64,000 bases of DNA from contig NZ_JAGGKP010000001.1 in NCBI RefSeq assembly GCF_017873765.1, forward strand, positions 868,001 through 932,000, read 5' to 3'. The stretch is from Paenibacillus sediminis. Its GTDB lineage: Bacteria > Bacillota > Bacilli > Paenibacillales > Paenibacillaceae. Below the pieces are notes generated by a model. The model was given only the letters and a program-made list of their open reading frames with translations, made no database searches and was not told the DNA's origin. Position numbers and translations under genes: made by a program. Positions 26,107-34,232 of this stretch are shown here, one piece after another; the first letter of the stretch is position 1; every line of letters starts with the position of its first letter.

Positions 26107-26856
26107 ATGGCTTTTGAGTCTAAAGTTGTTATCGTCACAGGGGCGGCACAAGGGATTGGACAAGGTGTTGCCAAAGCGTATGCTTCTAAAGGAGCGAATG
26201 TCATATTAGCAGATATACAAGAGGAAATGGCGCAATCCGTCGTTAAACAAATTACAAGTGAAGGCGGACAAGCTATGTTTATCCCCTGTGATGTACGGAG
26301 TGAAGAGCAAATTCAGAGATTGATGAACAGAACTGTAGAACAGTTCGGTACAATTGACATTCTCATTAATAACGCTGGAATTTCCCCGTTTAAGTCACTA
26401 TTCGACCTTAAATTAGAAGAATGGGATCACGTGCTCAATACGAATGTTCGCAGCACATTTCTATGCACGAGAGAAGCTGCATTACATATGCGAAGTAATA
26501 AAAATGGTGGATCGGTAGTGAACATGTCATCAACTCGTGCGCTCATGTCTGAACCGAATGCAGAGGCGTATGCAGCCTCCAAAGGGGCGATCGTTGCACT
26601 AACCCATGCCATGGCGATATCTCTTGGTGAATATGGAATCCGCGTCAACTGCATCAGTCCTGGCTGGATTGAGACAGGTGATTACGGGGCACTTCGCGAA
26701 GAGGACCACAAACAACATCCTGCTGGCCGGGTTGGAGAGCCCATGGATGTGGCTAGAGCTTGTCTGTATTTGACCGATCCGAGCAATACCTTTGTCACGG
26801 GAATTAACTTGGTGGTAGACGGCGGTATGACGAGAAAAATGATCTACGAGGAATAG
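26107..26856 (+). CDS. SDR-family dehydrogenase
   Basis: A classical short-chain dehydrogenase of 249 residues. TGAAQGIGQG near residue 11 binds the dinucleotide. NNAG, the catalytic Ser in NMSSTRA, Tyr and Lys in YAASKGA near 155, and SPGWIETG complete the set. An Asp at the end of strand 2 (LADIQ) suggests NAD rather than NADP. AAGGAGGGA precedes the ATG. Only 21 bases separate it from the CopC-like gene, so the three genes to 28514 may be one operon, though the functional link is not obvious. Confidence 0.85.
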   Translation: MAFESKVVIVTGAAQGIGQGVAKAYASKGANVILADIQEEMAQSVVKQITSEGGQAMFIPCDVRSEEQIQRLMNRTVEQFGTIDILINNAGISPFKSLFDLKLEEWDHVLNTNVRSTFLCTREAALHMRSNKNGGSVVNMSSTRALMSEPNAEAYAASKGAIVALTHAMAISLGEYGIRVNCISPGWIETGDYGALREEDHKQHPAGRVGEPMDVARACLYLTDPSNTFVTGINLVVDGGMTRKMIYEE

Positions 26857-26877
26857 ATAACATTTGGAGGTATACTC

Positions 26878-27426
26878 ATGCGTTTCGTGCGTTCTTTACT
26901 TATTCCAATGCTCTTAATGATTCTGTTGTTTCCGCAGATGACTTCTGCTCACTCGAGGCTTATGTCTTCAGATCCAGAAGCCGGTTCTACAGTTACAGAG
27001 TCACTTAGCAGCATCACACTTCAATTTAATGAAGATATTGAGCCTTTAAGTACCATAAAGGTGACAAATGTACAAGGAGAGAAGGTACCGGTAAAAGTAA
27101 GTGTGACGGGTTCGAAACTTAGCGGGTCTCTTGATCACCCGCTTCTAAATAATAAATACACGGTTACATGGAAAATTGTTGGCGGAGACAGTCATCCTGT
27201 TGAAGGTAAGTATTCTTTCCTCGTAAATGTTCCTGAAACTGCCTCTAATGGAGATCAGACACATTCATCTAGCGATCAAGGAATAAATTCGACAGATGTG
27301 GACCATGCAGCCAATGATCCAGTGAAATCGAACATGAGCAGTGTACCCGATGTCGTATTGCTTGCCTCGCTTCTCATTGTCATTGTTGGTATGTACTATT
27401 ACATAGCTAGAAAGAGAAGAAAATAA
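26878..27426 (+). CDS. CopC-domain copper-binding exported protein
   Basis: A 182-residue protein. Its signal peptide cleaves before His (TSA|HSRL), leaving the N-terminal His that ligates Cu(II) in CopC proteins. The CopC beta barrel follows: SRLMSSDPEAGSTV, LQFNEDIEPLSTIKV, and WKIVGGDSHPVEGKYSFLV with the second Cu-binding Asp-x-His. A Ser/Asn-rich linker (about 125-155) leads to one C-terminal membrane helix and a basic KRRK end, so the domain is tethered outside. Directly followed by a CopD-like gene, 2 bases apart; together they resemble YcnJ split into two proteins and probably import copper. Confidence 0.85.
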   Translation: MRFVRSLLIPMLLMILLFPQMTSAHSRLMSSDPEAGSTVTESLSSITLQFNEDIEPLSTIKVTNVQGEKVPVKVSVTGSKLSGSLDHPLLNNKYTVTWKIVGGDSHPVEGKYSFLVNVPETASNGDQTHSSSDQGINSTDVDHAANDPVKSNMSSVPDVVLLASLLIVIVGMYYYIARKRRK

Positions 27427-27428
27427 CG

Positions 27429-28514
27429 ATGTATTACTGGCTTGGCGAACCATTTCTATACTTGTGCTTTGCACTTCTTACTGGAATTGCCATATTAAAT
27501 ATGATTCCGAACGCTTATAAACCAACTCTAAGCATTCCGAGAGGGGTTGGGTTCATTTCGGCTGTTGGTGTTGTTATTTTTTCTTTCTTGCCGGTGCTGC
27601 GCATCATTTTGTTTTTTCGTGAAGACATTGGGTTCTGGGCGTCATTTAACAGTGTCATGTTCTCTTTCAGAGAAGGCAAGGCGTATTTGTGGACCGCAGC
27701 GCTTAGCTTGGGTTCAGCACTCATTCTTCGTGATCGGTCGCTATCTTCCAGACGTTTGTTCCAGGCAGCCACTGTTCTGTTCTTAGTAGGTATTGTTGCA
27801 TCGCTGGCAGTCTTTAATCATGCTGCTTCTATTAAAGGAGCTGTTGGCGCATTTACTTTTGCCCTGCATTTTGGAGCAATGGGAATTTGGGCAGGAGTTT
27901 TGCTCATTACAGGATGGTTTTCGAAGGAGTATTCAAAGTGGAATTCATTTCTAAGATGGTTTCAGCCTCTGGCGATGCTCATGATGTTTATTATTTTGGG
28001 ATCAGGTATTTACTTGATGCTCGCTGTTGATCCTGAGTATTTCAATTCATGGATGCTGTCGTACGGACAAGCGCTGCTCGTTAAGCATCTCCTCATCATG
28101 CCACTGCTTGTTATTGCCTTTGTAAATGGATGGCTGCTCAAGCGAATAGCAGGCAAGAATGCAAACTTCGATCCACGCCCCTGGGCGAAGCTAGAAGGGG
28201 GATTTATTTTACTCATTTACATTGTAACCGGATATATGAATGTACAGCCTACTCCACATGACGTATCAGTAACACTACAAACGACGAATCCGTCGAAGCT
28301 ATACTTATTGTTCCATCATGGAGCAGCATATGCAAATCGTTCACTGCAGCTCACATGGAATAGCGGGAGTATTCTCCTTTGGCTTATGGGCTTATTGCTG
28401 CTAACTGGAGTTATCTGGTTATTTCGCCAACGCAGAAGCAGCGTTACTGCTTTCATTTGTGGTATGCTATCCGTTGCTGCATTGTACTGCGGCTTTATGT
28501 TATCAATCACATGA
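27429..28514 (+). CDS. CopD-family copper transport membrane protein
   Basis: A 361-residue protein with about nine membrane helices and the CopD features FNHAASIKGAVGAFTFALHFGAMGIWAGVLLI near residues 128-160 (conserved His) and KHLLIMPLLVIAFVNGW near 220. The start ATG lies two bases after the copC-like stop, indicating translational coupling. Role: passage of copper supplied by the CopC domain across the membrane. It is followed by a strong terminator. Confidence 0.82.
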   Translation: MYYWLGEPFLYLCFALLTGIAILNMIPNAYKPTLSIPRGVGFISAVGVVIFSFLPVLRIILFFREDIGFWASFNSVMFSFREGKAYLWTAALSLGSALILRDRSLSSRRLFQAATVLFLVGIVASLAVFNHAASIKGAVGAFTFALHFGAMGIWAGVLLITGWFSKEYSKWNSFLRWFQPLAMLMMFIILGSGIYLMLAVDPEYFNSWMLSYGQALLVKHLLIMPLLVIAFVNGWLLKRIAGKNANFDPRPWAKLEGGFILLIYIVTGYMNVQPTPHDVSVTLQTTNPSKLYLLFHHGAAYANRSLQLTWNSGSILLWLMGLLLLTGVIWLFRQRRSSVTAFICGMLSVAALYCGFMLSIT

Positions 28515-28536
28515 ATATCTTTCGCAAAGAATCCTA

Positions 28537-28576
28537 ATCCCACAGCACTCTAATTAATGAGACTGTGGGATTTTTT
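28537..28576 (+). terminator. Terminator of the SDR-CopC-CopD operon
   Basis: ATCCCACAG / CTGTGGGAT stem followed by T6. Confidence 0.9.
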
Positions 28577-28666
28577 GTGTTAAATCAGTCAACTGATTTC
28601 TGTCACCCATTAGGCATTCGCACATATATTATATTGTCAAAATATAGAGAGTAAGGAGGAGCACCG

Positions 28667-29095
28667 GTGGCCGTCATAAATGCGAATTCAGAAGACCTTA
28701 AACTACTCGCACGCTTAATACGGGCCGAAGCAGAAGGAGAAGGAGATCTAGGCATGCTGATGGTAGGGAATGTTGGTGTGAACCGCATTCGTTGCAATTG
28801 TCTTGATTTTGTAGGTCTGAGAAGTGTAAGCGACATGGTGTTTCAAAGCCCTGGAGGATTTGAAGCTCCCCAAAAAGGATATTTCTACCAGCGGGCTCGA
28901 AGTTCAGAGATAAGACTTGCGAGGAGATGCGTTAATGGTGAACGACATTGGCCTGCAACTTATGCACTATGGTTTTTCCGTCCCACTGGTGATTGTCCGC
29001 CTACGTGGTTCAATCAACAACTTTCAGGACGATATAAGTCGCATTGTTTTTACAGCCCAACCTACGACGATTGTCCTGGCGTATATTACGGATAA
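28667..29095 (+). CDS. cwlJ: Spore cortex-lytic hydrolase CwlJ
   Basis: CwlJ degrades spore cortex during germination, triggered by calcium-dipicolinate, and depends on GerQ for its place in the coat. The 142-residue protein is a single Hydrolase_2 domain: LLARLIRAEAEGEGDLGMLMVGNVGVNRI carries the catalytic Glu, then FYQRARSSEIRLARRCVNGERHWPATYALWFF near 95-115. There is no signal peptide, as expected for a mother-cell product. The start is GTG 28667 with AAGGAGGA about 6 bases upstream. It is 24 bases from gerQ, the conserved partner. Confidence 0.92.
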   Translation: MAVINANSEDLKLLARLIRAEAEGEGDLGMLMVGNVGVNRIRCNCLDFVGLRSVSDMVFQSPGGFEAPQKGYFYQRARSSEIRLARRCVNGERHWPATYALWFFRPTGDCPPTWFNQQLSGRYKSHCFYSPTYDDCPGVYYG

Positions 29096-29119
29096 CAATG
29101 AAGGAGGAAATGAAACGTA

Positions 29120-29653
29120 ATGAACCAACCTAGTAATCCAAATCAATCCTACGGTCATCATGTTGGCCAGCCCCAACCAGAAGTTTACAGAGAAGGCATT
29201 GGTCAGACACCTAAAATGCCTAAAATGTCTAATATTGGAAATGTCCCAGGAATGGGCATGCAGCAACCAGCAGGCATGATGGGGCAGCAAGCAGGCATGA
29301 TGGGGCAGCAAGCAGGAATGGGAGCTTATGCACCAAGCGGCGCTCAAATTACTCCTACGGGAACGGTAATGCCTACTGCTGGGTTTGAGCAGTCCTATAT
29401 TGAGAATATTTTGCGACTTAATTTAGGTAAGTTTGGAACATTCTATATGACTTATGAAGGGAACAATTCATGGAATGCAAAAATATTTCAAGGTGTGGTG
29501 GAAGCAGCAGGACGTGATCACATCATTATCAGTGATCCGAAAACCGGAAGACGTTATGTTCTCCTTATGGTAAACTTTGACTATGCTACCTTTGATGAGC
29601 CACTCACCTATCAATACCCAGGAGTCATTGGCCAACCTCCTACAAGACGTTAA
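29120..29653 (+). CDS. gerQ: Spore coat protein GerQ
   Basis: GerQ is a coat protein cross-linked by transglutaminase and needed for CwlJ localisation. The 177-residue product has a low-complexity N-terminus rich in Pro, Gln, Met and Gly, with MMGQQAG repeated twice near residues 53-66. The conserved C-terminal domain follows: SYIENILRLNLGKFGTFYMTYEGN...FQGVVEAAGRDHIIISDPKTG-x-RYVLL. It follows cwlJ in an operon that should be mother-cell specific. Confidence 0.92.
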   Translation: MNQPSNPNQSYGHHVGQPQPEVYREGIGQTPKMPKMSNIGNVPGMGMQQPAGMMGQQAGMMGQQAGMGAYAPSGAQITPTGTVMPTAGFEQSYIENILRLNLGKFGTFYMTYEGNNSWNAKIFQGVVEAAGRDHIIISDPKTGRRYVLLMVNFDYATFDEPLTYQYPGVIGQPPTRR

Positions 29654-29707
29654 TTTTATCTTAATGCATAACATAAAGATGACGAGGCTGTACATTCCTA
29701 TTCATAA

Positions 29708-29752
29708 AATAAGGTCCTTCTATCCATGAGATGGAAGGGCCTTATTAAATTT
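29708..29752 (+). terminator. Terminator of cwlJ-gerQ
   Basis: AATAAGG-T-CCTTC / GGAAGG-G-CCTTATT stem, followed by AAATTTTT. Confidence 0.65.
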
Positions 29753-29826
29753 TTGCAAGTCCGCAACGGTTAATACTGTCATACACTGATGGATTAATGT
29801 GTAGGCTAGAATAATATAACCTTTGT

Positions 29827-29900
29827 TATGAAGGAGGTGAACCTATTCGCCTTCGATCTTCAGACCATGAAGATAAAATCTGATGAAGCTTGGTGAATAG
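29827..29900 (+). promoter_or_regulatory. Leader with 22-codon ORF and hairpin before the CorC-like gene
   Basis: ATG 29827 opens a 22-codon frame (MKEVNLFAFDLQTMKIKSD...) ending in TGA at 29895. The flanks CCTATTCGCC (29843-29852) and GGTGAATAGG (29891-29900) are complementary except for one position, and CTTCAG / CTGATGAAG pair inside. The 3' arm covers the ribosome site of the next gene, so folding or translation of the leader could control it. Confidence 0.4.
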
Positions 29901-29909
29901 GAGCGGAAA

Positions 29910-30761
29910 TTGAGCAGTGACCCTTTACCGAGATTGCTGAACCAATTCATGAAGTGGTTCGGAATATCGCGTGCATCAAACTCAGATTACGCTGAAGAAA
30001 AGATTGAACATCTAATGAAGGAAATGAACCATAGCGGCCTCATTGAAAGTACAGAACTTGCGCTTTTTAAACATATATTCGAATTTGCAGACAAGACAGC
30101 ACGCGAGATTATGATCCCACGTACTGAGATGATTTGTTTATATGCACATCATGCGATAGAACATAATTTAAGAGTCGCATATGAAGGAAAGCGAACCCGC
30201 TACCCGATATGTCAGCCAGATAAAGACCACATTATCGGCTTTATTCATATTAAAGACTTGATCCTTTGGGGGAATGGAGATGATTACTCTATATCCATTC
30301 GTCCCATTATGACTGTACCTGATTCAATACAGATCAGTGCTCTTCTTAAACTGATGCAAAGGGGCAGAACACAAATTGCGGTTCTCATCGATGAATATGG
30401 AGGAACATCAGGACTCGTTACACTAGAAGATATTATGGAAGTCCTCATTGGTGAAATTCAGGATGAGTTTGATGAAGATCGGCCCGGAATCGAATTAATT
30501 GAAGAAGGAGTCTACTCCATTGACGGGTTAATGTTAATTGATTCTGTGAATGAACGTTTTGGACTTGAGCTCAGCTCTAATGACTATGATACGATCGGCG
30601 GGTGGATGTATTCTCGTATTGAAATCCCACCTGAAATTGGAAAGGTTGTCTCATTCGATGAACATCTCTTCATCGTGGAAGAAGTGGATCATAAACGTAT
30701 TTCTCGCATTCGATTGTTGAAAGAACAAATGCAACATATGCGGGAAGCGGGAGCTATATAA
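29910..30761 (+). CDS. CorC/HlyC-type CBS-pair protein lacking the CNNM membrane domain
   Basis: A 283-residue protein that starts where the DUF21/CNNM transmembrane domain of the usual hemolysin-family (CorB/YrkA-type) proteins would end. The order is: a short LPRLLNQFMKWFGI segment; the linker; ADKTAREIMIPRTEMICL; the CBS pair (TRYPICQ...IIGFIHIKDLI and IAVLIDEYGGTSGLVTLEDIMEVLIGEI-x-DE); and a CorC_HlyC domain to the end. It resembles soluble CorC of proteobacteria, implicated in magnesium/cobalt efflux. Start TTG with TAGGAG 6 bases upstream. It is either a genuine short form or a truncation made functional. Confidence 0.8.
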   Translation: MSSDPLPRLLNQFMKWFGISRASNSDYAEEKIEHLMKEMNHSGLIESTELALFKHIFEFADKTAREIMIPRTEMICLYAHHAIEHNLRVAYEGKRTRYPICQPDKDHIIGFIHIKDLILWGNGDDYSISIRPIMTVPDSIQISALLKLMQRGRTQIAVLIDEYGGTSGLVTLEDIMEVLIGEIQDEFDEDRPGIELIEEGVYSIDGLMLIDSVNERFGLELSSNDYDTIGGWMYSRIEIPPEIGKVVSFDEHLFIVEEVDHKRISRIRLLKEQMQHMREAGAI

Positions 30762-30844
30762 AAAAATTTGTTTAGCATCTATAACCTTTGTATCCTTTCT
30801 GTCGTTTATATGTTGTAATGATATAAATTCGATAGAAAGGTGTT

Positions 30845-31339
30845 GTGATTTACATGGTACGTATGAAGAAATGGTTTCAAGTGAGCACTGCGTTCATTCT
30901 AGCAATGAGTCTAGTTATGGTTTTCTCTTTATCTGCCGAGGCAGCGCCAGTGGCGGAAAGCGGAGCCTTAACATCACCACCGCCGATCGAGTTCCAAACG
31001 AACAGCCTAAATTCAAGTTTCCAGTATTTGTATGATGGATCAAACTCGTTTACGAATTTAGGAAATCTTCAAGTTAAACTAACGGGAACAACATATGCTT
31101 ACGATGTCGTAGATAGTATCGGTGTTGATATTACACTTCAAAGATGGACAGGAGCACAATGGGTCGATGTGAGTACCATAAATAAGTCAGGAACGAATGT
31201 GGCTACATATTCCGGAGAAGGGACTTGGAGTGTAACGAGCGGCTATTATTACCGAGTCAAAACGTTCCACTGGGCAAAAGAAGGGACAGTTAAGGAATCT
31301 AGTGCGCTTTATTCTTCATCAGTTCTCGTAACAAATTAA
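30845..31339 (+). CDS. Small secreted protein of unknown function
   Basis: A Sec signal peptide (MKKWFQVSTAFILAMSLVMVFSLSAEAA) is followed by about 125 residues rich in Ser, Thr, Tyr and Trp with alternating hydrophobic strands (GNLQVKLTGTTYAYDVVDSIGVDITLQRW, GEGTWSVTSGYYYRVKTFHWAKEG). This suggests a small beta-sandwich similar to the DUF6147-type exported proteins of Bacillales; I do not recognise it firmly. GTG 30845, or ATG 30854/30863 downstream, could start it; AAAGGTG is nearest to the GTG. Shares a terminator with the converging anti-sigma gene. Confidence 0.6.
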   Translation: MIYMVRMKKWFQVSTAFILAMSLVMVFSLSAEAAPVAESGALTSPPPIEFQTNSLNSSFQYLYDGSNSFTNLGNLQVKLTGTTYAYDVVDSIGVDITLQRWTGAQWVDVSTINKSGTNVATYSGEGTWSVTSGYYYRVKTFHWAKEGTVKESSALYSSSVLVTN

Positions 31340-31350
31340 TATCCAAAAAC

Positions 31351-31394
31351 AAAAAGTGCCTCAGGTCCATCGTTGGATGAGGCACTTTTTGTAT
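31351..31394. terminator. Bidirectional terminator
   Basis: AAAAAGTGCCTCA / TGAGGCACTTTTT stem with A/T-runs on both sides. Confidence 0.9.
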
Positions 31395-31395
31395 A

Positions 31396-32208
31396 TTATT
31401 TGGTTTTCTTAGCTATCTCAATTAGTTCATCTCTAGATAACTGTCCGAAAATCTTAACATGAATATCGTTAACCATAAACTGAATCGAAGAGAATTTAGA
31501 ACCATCGATCGTTAAATAGGCTTTAGAGTCCTTCGATAATTCGATCTCTTCCGTATGATTCGTACCGCTTGATGTCTGAACTTCGTTTAATTCAATTTGG
31601 TCAAAAATAACTCTGAATTGGTTACCGTCTGAAGACTTATAAAACAAAGTTGCTTGACTTGACAGTGTCTTATTTGACTCAAAGAGCAATTCAACATGGT
31701 CGATTTGAAATTTTGCTGGTATATACGAAAGCCCAGGCAATGTAAAGGAAACCTTACTCTGAGCCTCGCTGAACGGTACCGTTTCAAACGATGAATTACC
31801 TTCTTTGATCATTGTGGCAGAAGGTTTGTTCGGATCTTCTACTGCTTCAGGTGGAGGAGGAGTCTTAGCATCTTCTTTACTCAGAGCATTATTCTGATTT
31901 CCAAAAATGACACTGACCATTCCATCCCCAAAACTTTGAACCCCTTGGTAAAAAGGAGATAGAGCTTTGGTTACAACTGGTGGACTGAATAGTACAGCTC
32001 CGATTAACACAGATGCAGCAACGACAGAAATCATCCGAATTCCGCGTAACCGATTTTTACGACGATTCATGGATTCAATTTGACGCTGTACTTTCAACCA
32101 GGATGATTTCTTAGCATCTTCAGAAGTTAAGTAAGACACTGATAAAGCTTGTTCGAATGATTCATCAAACAACTTATCAAATAGTTCATCGTATTTTTCG
32201 TTTTTCAT
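31396..32208 (-). CDS. Membrane anti-sigma factor (DUF4367-type)
   Basis: The 270-residue product has a cytoplasmic N-terminus (about 55 residues), one membrane helix (MISVVAASVLIGAVLF near 58-75), a Pro-rich linker (KTPPPPEAVEDP) and an exterior beta domain (VSFTLPGLSYIPAKFQIDHVELL...). Its start overlaps the end of the ECF sigma gene by 23 bases, so the pair is translationally coupled. The expected role is to hold the sigma factor until an envelope signal releases it. DUF4367 assignment is by pattern. Confidence 0.75.
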   Translation of the reverse strand: MKNEKYDELFDKLFDESFEQALSVSYLTSEDAKKSSWLKVQRQIESMNRRKNRLRGIRMISVVAASVLIGAVLFSPPVVTKALSPFYQGVQSFGDGMVSVIFGNQNNALSKEDAKTPPPPEAVEDPNKPSATMIKEGNSSFETVPFSEAQSKVSFTLPGLSYIPAKFQIDHVELLFESNKTLSSQATLFYKSSDGNQFRVIFDQIELNEVQTSSGTNHTEEIELSKDSKAYLTIDGSKFSSIQFMVNDIHVKIFGQLSRDELIEIAKKTK

Positions 32209-32776
32209 CGGTTACACCCCACTCTCTGTGTAACATTTTTTTAATACTTTCCCGAGCTCGGAATAGACGCTGCTTAACAATTTCTTCAGTCGTGTCTAGC
32301 AGCTCAGCAATTTCTTTATACGACAATCCTTGCTTCCAGCGAAACTCAATTAGAGATCTATAGTCTGCCTTCATATTTGACAAATGGTTTAGGATAGACT
32401 GTTCCATAAGTTTCGTTTCGACAGCATTTTCTACGGAAGCTGCCGCTTGCGTCATCGGTTCTACATTAATAAAAACACTGTCACTATCTAATTGGTTACG
32501 GTGTTTTTTATTTTTTCTCAAATAATTAATCGCTGTATTTTTAGTGACGACTTTTAACCAAGCTCTAAGCTTTACTTCGTTATCAAAAACCGGTTTGTTT
32601 TGAATGATTTTAATAAATGCATCTTGAATGATATCTTCTGTGGCCGCATGGTCTTTTACAATATAGAGGATAATTCCGTAGACATACTCGTAATATTCGT
32701 AATAGACCTCTTCTTGGAGCGCTTCACTTAAATCATTAAAGCCCGCGGCTAGAAGGAGTTGCAGTCGATTGTGCAT
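32186..32776 (-). CDS. ECF-type sigma-70 factor
   Basis: A 196-residue extracytoplasmic-function sigma factor. Region 2 is VYGIILYIVKDHAATEDIIQDAFIKIIQN...RAWLKVVTKNTAINYLRKNKK and region 4 is LSNMKADYRSLIEFRWKQGLSYKEIAELLDTTEEIVKQRLFRARESIKKML. I start it at ATG 32776 (MHNRLQ) because GAGAGGGG is 6 bases upstream; the longer frame adds ten residues without a ribosome site. Followed by its overlapping anti-sigma gene. Target promoters unknown. Confidence 0.88.
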   Translation of the reverse strand: MHNRLQLLLAAGFNDLSEALQEEVYYEYYEYVYGIILYIVKDHAATEDIIQDAFIKIIQNKPVFDNEVKLRAWLKVVTKNTAINYLRKNKKHRNQLDSDSVFINVEPMTQAAASVENAVETKLMEQSILNHLSNMKADYRSLIEFRWKQGLSYKEIAELLDTTEEIVKQRLFRARESIKKMLHREWGVTDEKRKIR

Positions 32777-33004
32777 GACAATCCCCTCTCCAGGTACTCG
32801 TCCCATAATCCATTTTTTTCATATCTATAACGTATTTTACACTATTTTCATGAATCATGGTGAGAAATTATACTAACCATGTAACAAAATGTATACATTG
32901 ATTATCTTATATTTAACAAGATTAATTATTAATGCTATATACAAATTAATACAATCCTACAAAATAGCTCATCCTAAGCATAATACGCTAAAACTGGAGG
33001 TAGT

Positions 33005-34063
33005 ATGCAAATGAGCAAAAGGATACATTTCATCACCATTTCTGCCATAACTTCATTGGTCGTTATGACGTCAGCATGTTCGGTAAGTCATCCATTTGGT
33101 ACGAAGCAACATTCGAAAGCGGAGCAAATTCAGACTAAATCGATGAATGTTCAGGAAGTTCTCATTCCCCTTATGACAAAAGGAACAGTGTCTTATGTAT
33201 CAGCTGATCAATTGGCTAAAGCACTCCATTACCATTCTAAGTGGAAGGAAGATATACATACTTTCCAAATGGGTGAAGTTGATCCCGTATATTCGTTTAC
33301 AGCTAATTCTCTGCATGCAAGGAAGGCTGGACGATCGATTCGTCTGTCAGAGAAACCTATGCTCATTAACGGCAAGATGTACCTGCCTGTAACAGCCGTG
33401 AGTGATGTATTTAAGAATGAGATCCAAATGCATGTTAAAGGGAATAAGCTGGCTTTAATTGCGAACCGTTCTAAGGCGATGACGATAGAACAAATCGATA
33501 AAAGGGATGGACATATTCAGATTCGGGTGCAGGGAGGAGAGACATTTTTTAAAGATGATCCAGCAGATCCGTATAACAACACAGTTTCCCTGAAGTCACG
33601 AGCCATCGAATTAACGAAAGCGAACACGAGTGCCAACCTGACGATGGAAGAACCTGCTAAGCAAGTGGATATGAATGCATTAATCGAAACCGCCAAGCAA
33701 TATTTAGGTGTTCCCTATGAATTTGGAGCAGAAGACTACGATAGGAGCAAAGCATTTGATTGTTCTTCATTTACACAATATGTGTATGGTAAATATGGAG
33801 TGTCTTTACGGAGAACTGCGCGTGATCAGGCTGAGCAAGGGATTGAAGTGGACCGTCAAAGTTTAAGAAAAGGAGATTTACTGTTCTTCTCCGTCCCAGG
33901 GCGGTTTGAAACCAATGACATCGTGGGGCATGTCGCTATTTATATGGGTGATGGTCAAATGATTCATACGTACTCCAAAGACAAAGGTGTATGTATTTCA
34001 GAATTGAATCAAGGTCACTGGGCAGACAACTATATGTGGGCGAGAAGAGTGGCTAATTATTAA
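33005..34063 (+). CDS. NlpC/P60 (C40) cell-wall peptidase lipoprotein
   Basis: A 352-residue lipoprotein (lipobox TSAC near residue 25). Residues about 60-155 resemble a copper-amine-oxidase-like 'stalk' domain (PMLINGKMYLPVTAVSDVF). The C-terminal NlpC/P60 domain begins near 225: YLGVPYEFGAEDYDRSKAFDCSSFTQYVY with the catalytic Cys, VGHVAIYMGDGQMIHT with the catalytic His and the third polar residue. It likely cleaves D-gamma-glutamyl-diaminopimelate bonds in peptidoglycan. Two ATGs (33005, 33011) fit the GGAGG site. Confidence 0.88.
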   Translation: MQMSKRIHFITISAITSLVVMTSACSVSHPFGTKQHSKAEQIQTKSMNVQEVLIPLMTKGTVSYVSADQLAKALHYHSKWKEDIHTFQMGEVDPVYSFTANSLHARKAGRSIRLSEKPMLINGKMYLPVTAVSDVFKNEIQMHVKGNKLALIANRSKAMTIEQIDKRDGHIQIRVQGGETFFKDDPADPYNNTVSLKSRAIELTKANTSANLTMEEPAKQVDMNALIETAKQYLGVPYEFGAEDYDRSKAFDCSSFTQYVYGKYGVSLRRTARDQAEQGIEVDRQSLRKGDLLFFSVPGRFETNDIVGHVAIYMGDGQMIHTYSKDKGVCISELNQGHWADNYMWARRVANY

Positions 34064-34098
34064 ATAGTAAGGTCAAACAGTCACAATAATAAACAATC

Positions 34099-34133
34099 AG
34101 TCCGTTATTCTATTCGAATGGCGGGCTTTTTAT
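34099..34133 (+). terminator. Terminator of the NlpC/P60 gene
   Basis: 12-bp stem AGTCCGTTATTC / GAATGGCGGGCT with three G-U pairs, then T5. Confidence 0.75.
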
Positions 34134-34232
34134 TTTCAATTAAAAGAGTTAGTGAAAATATGCAACGGTAAATGCTATTATGGGTTATATGTTTCAGAAA
34201 ATGCCGTAATCGCATACATCTTAGGAGGAATC

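Noticed and set aside
29827-29900. M-box magnesium riboswitch before the CorC-like gene
   Set aside because: The position would fit, but the conserved M-box blocks are absent; only a simple hairpin with a short ORF is seen.
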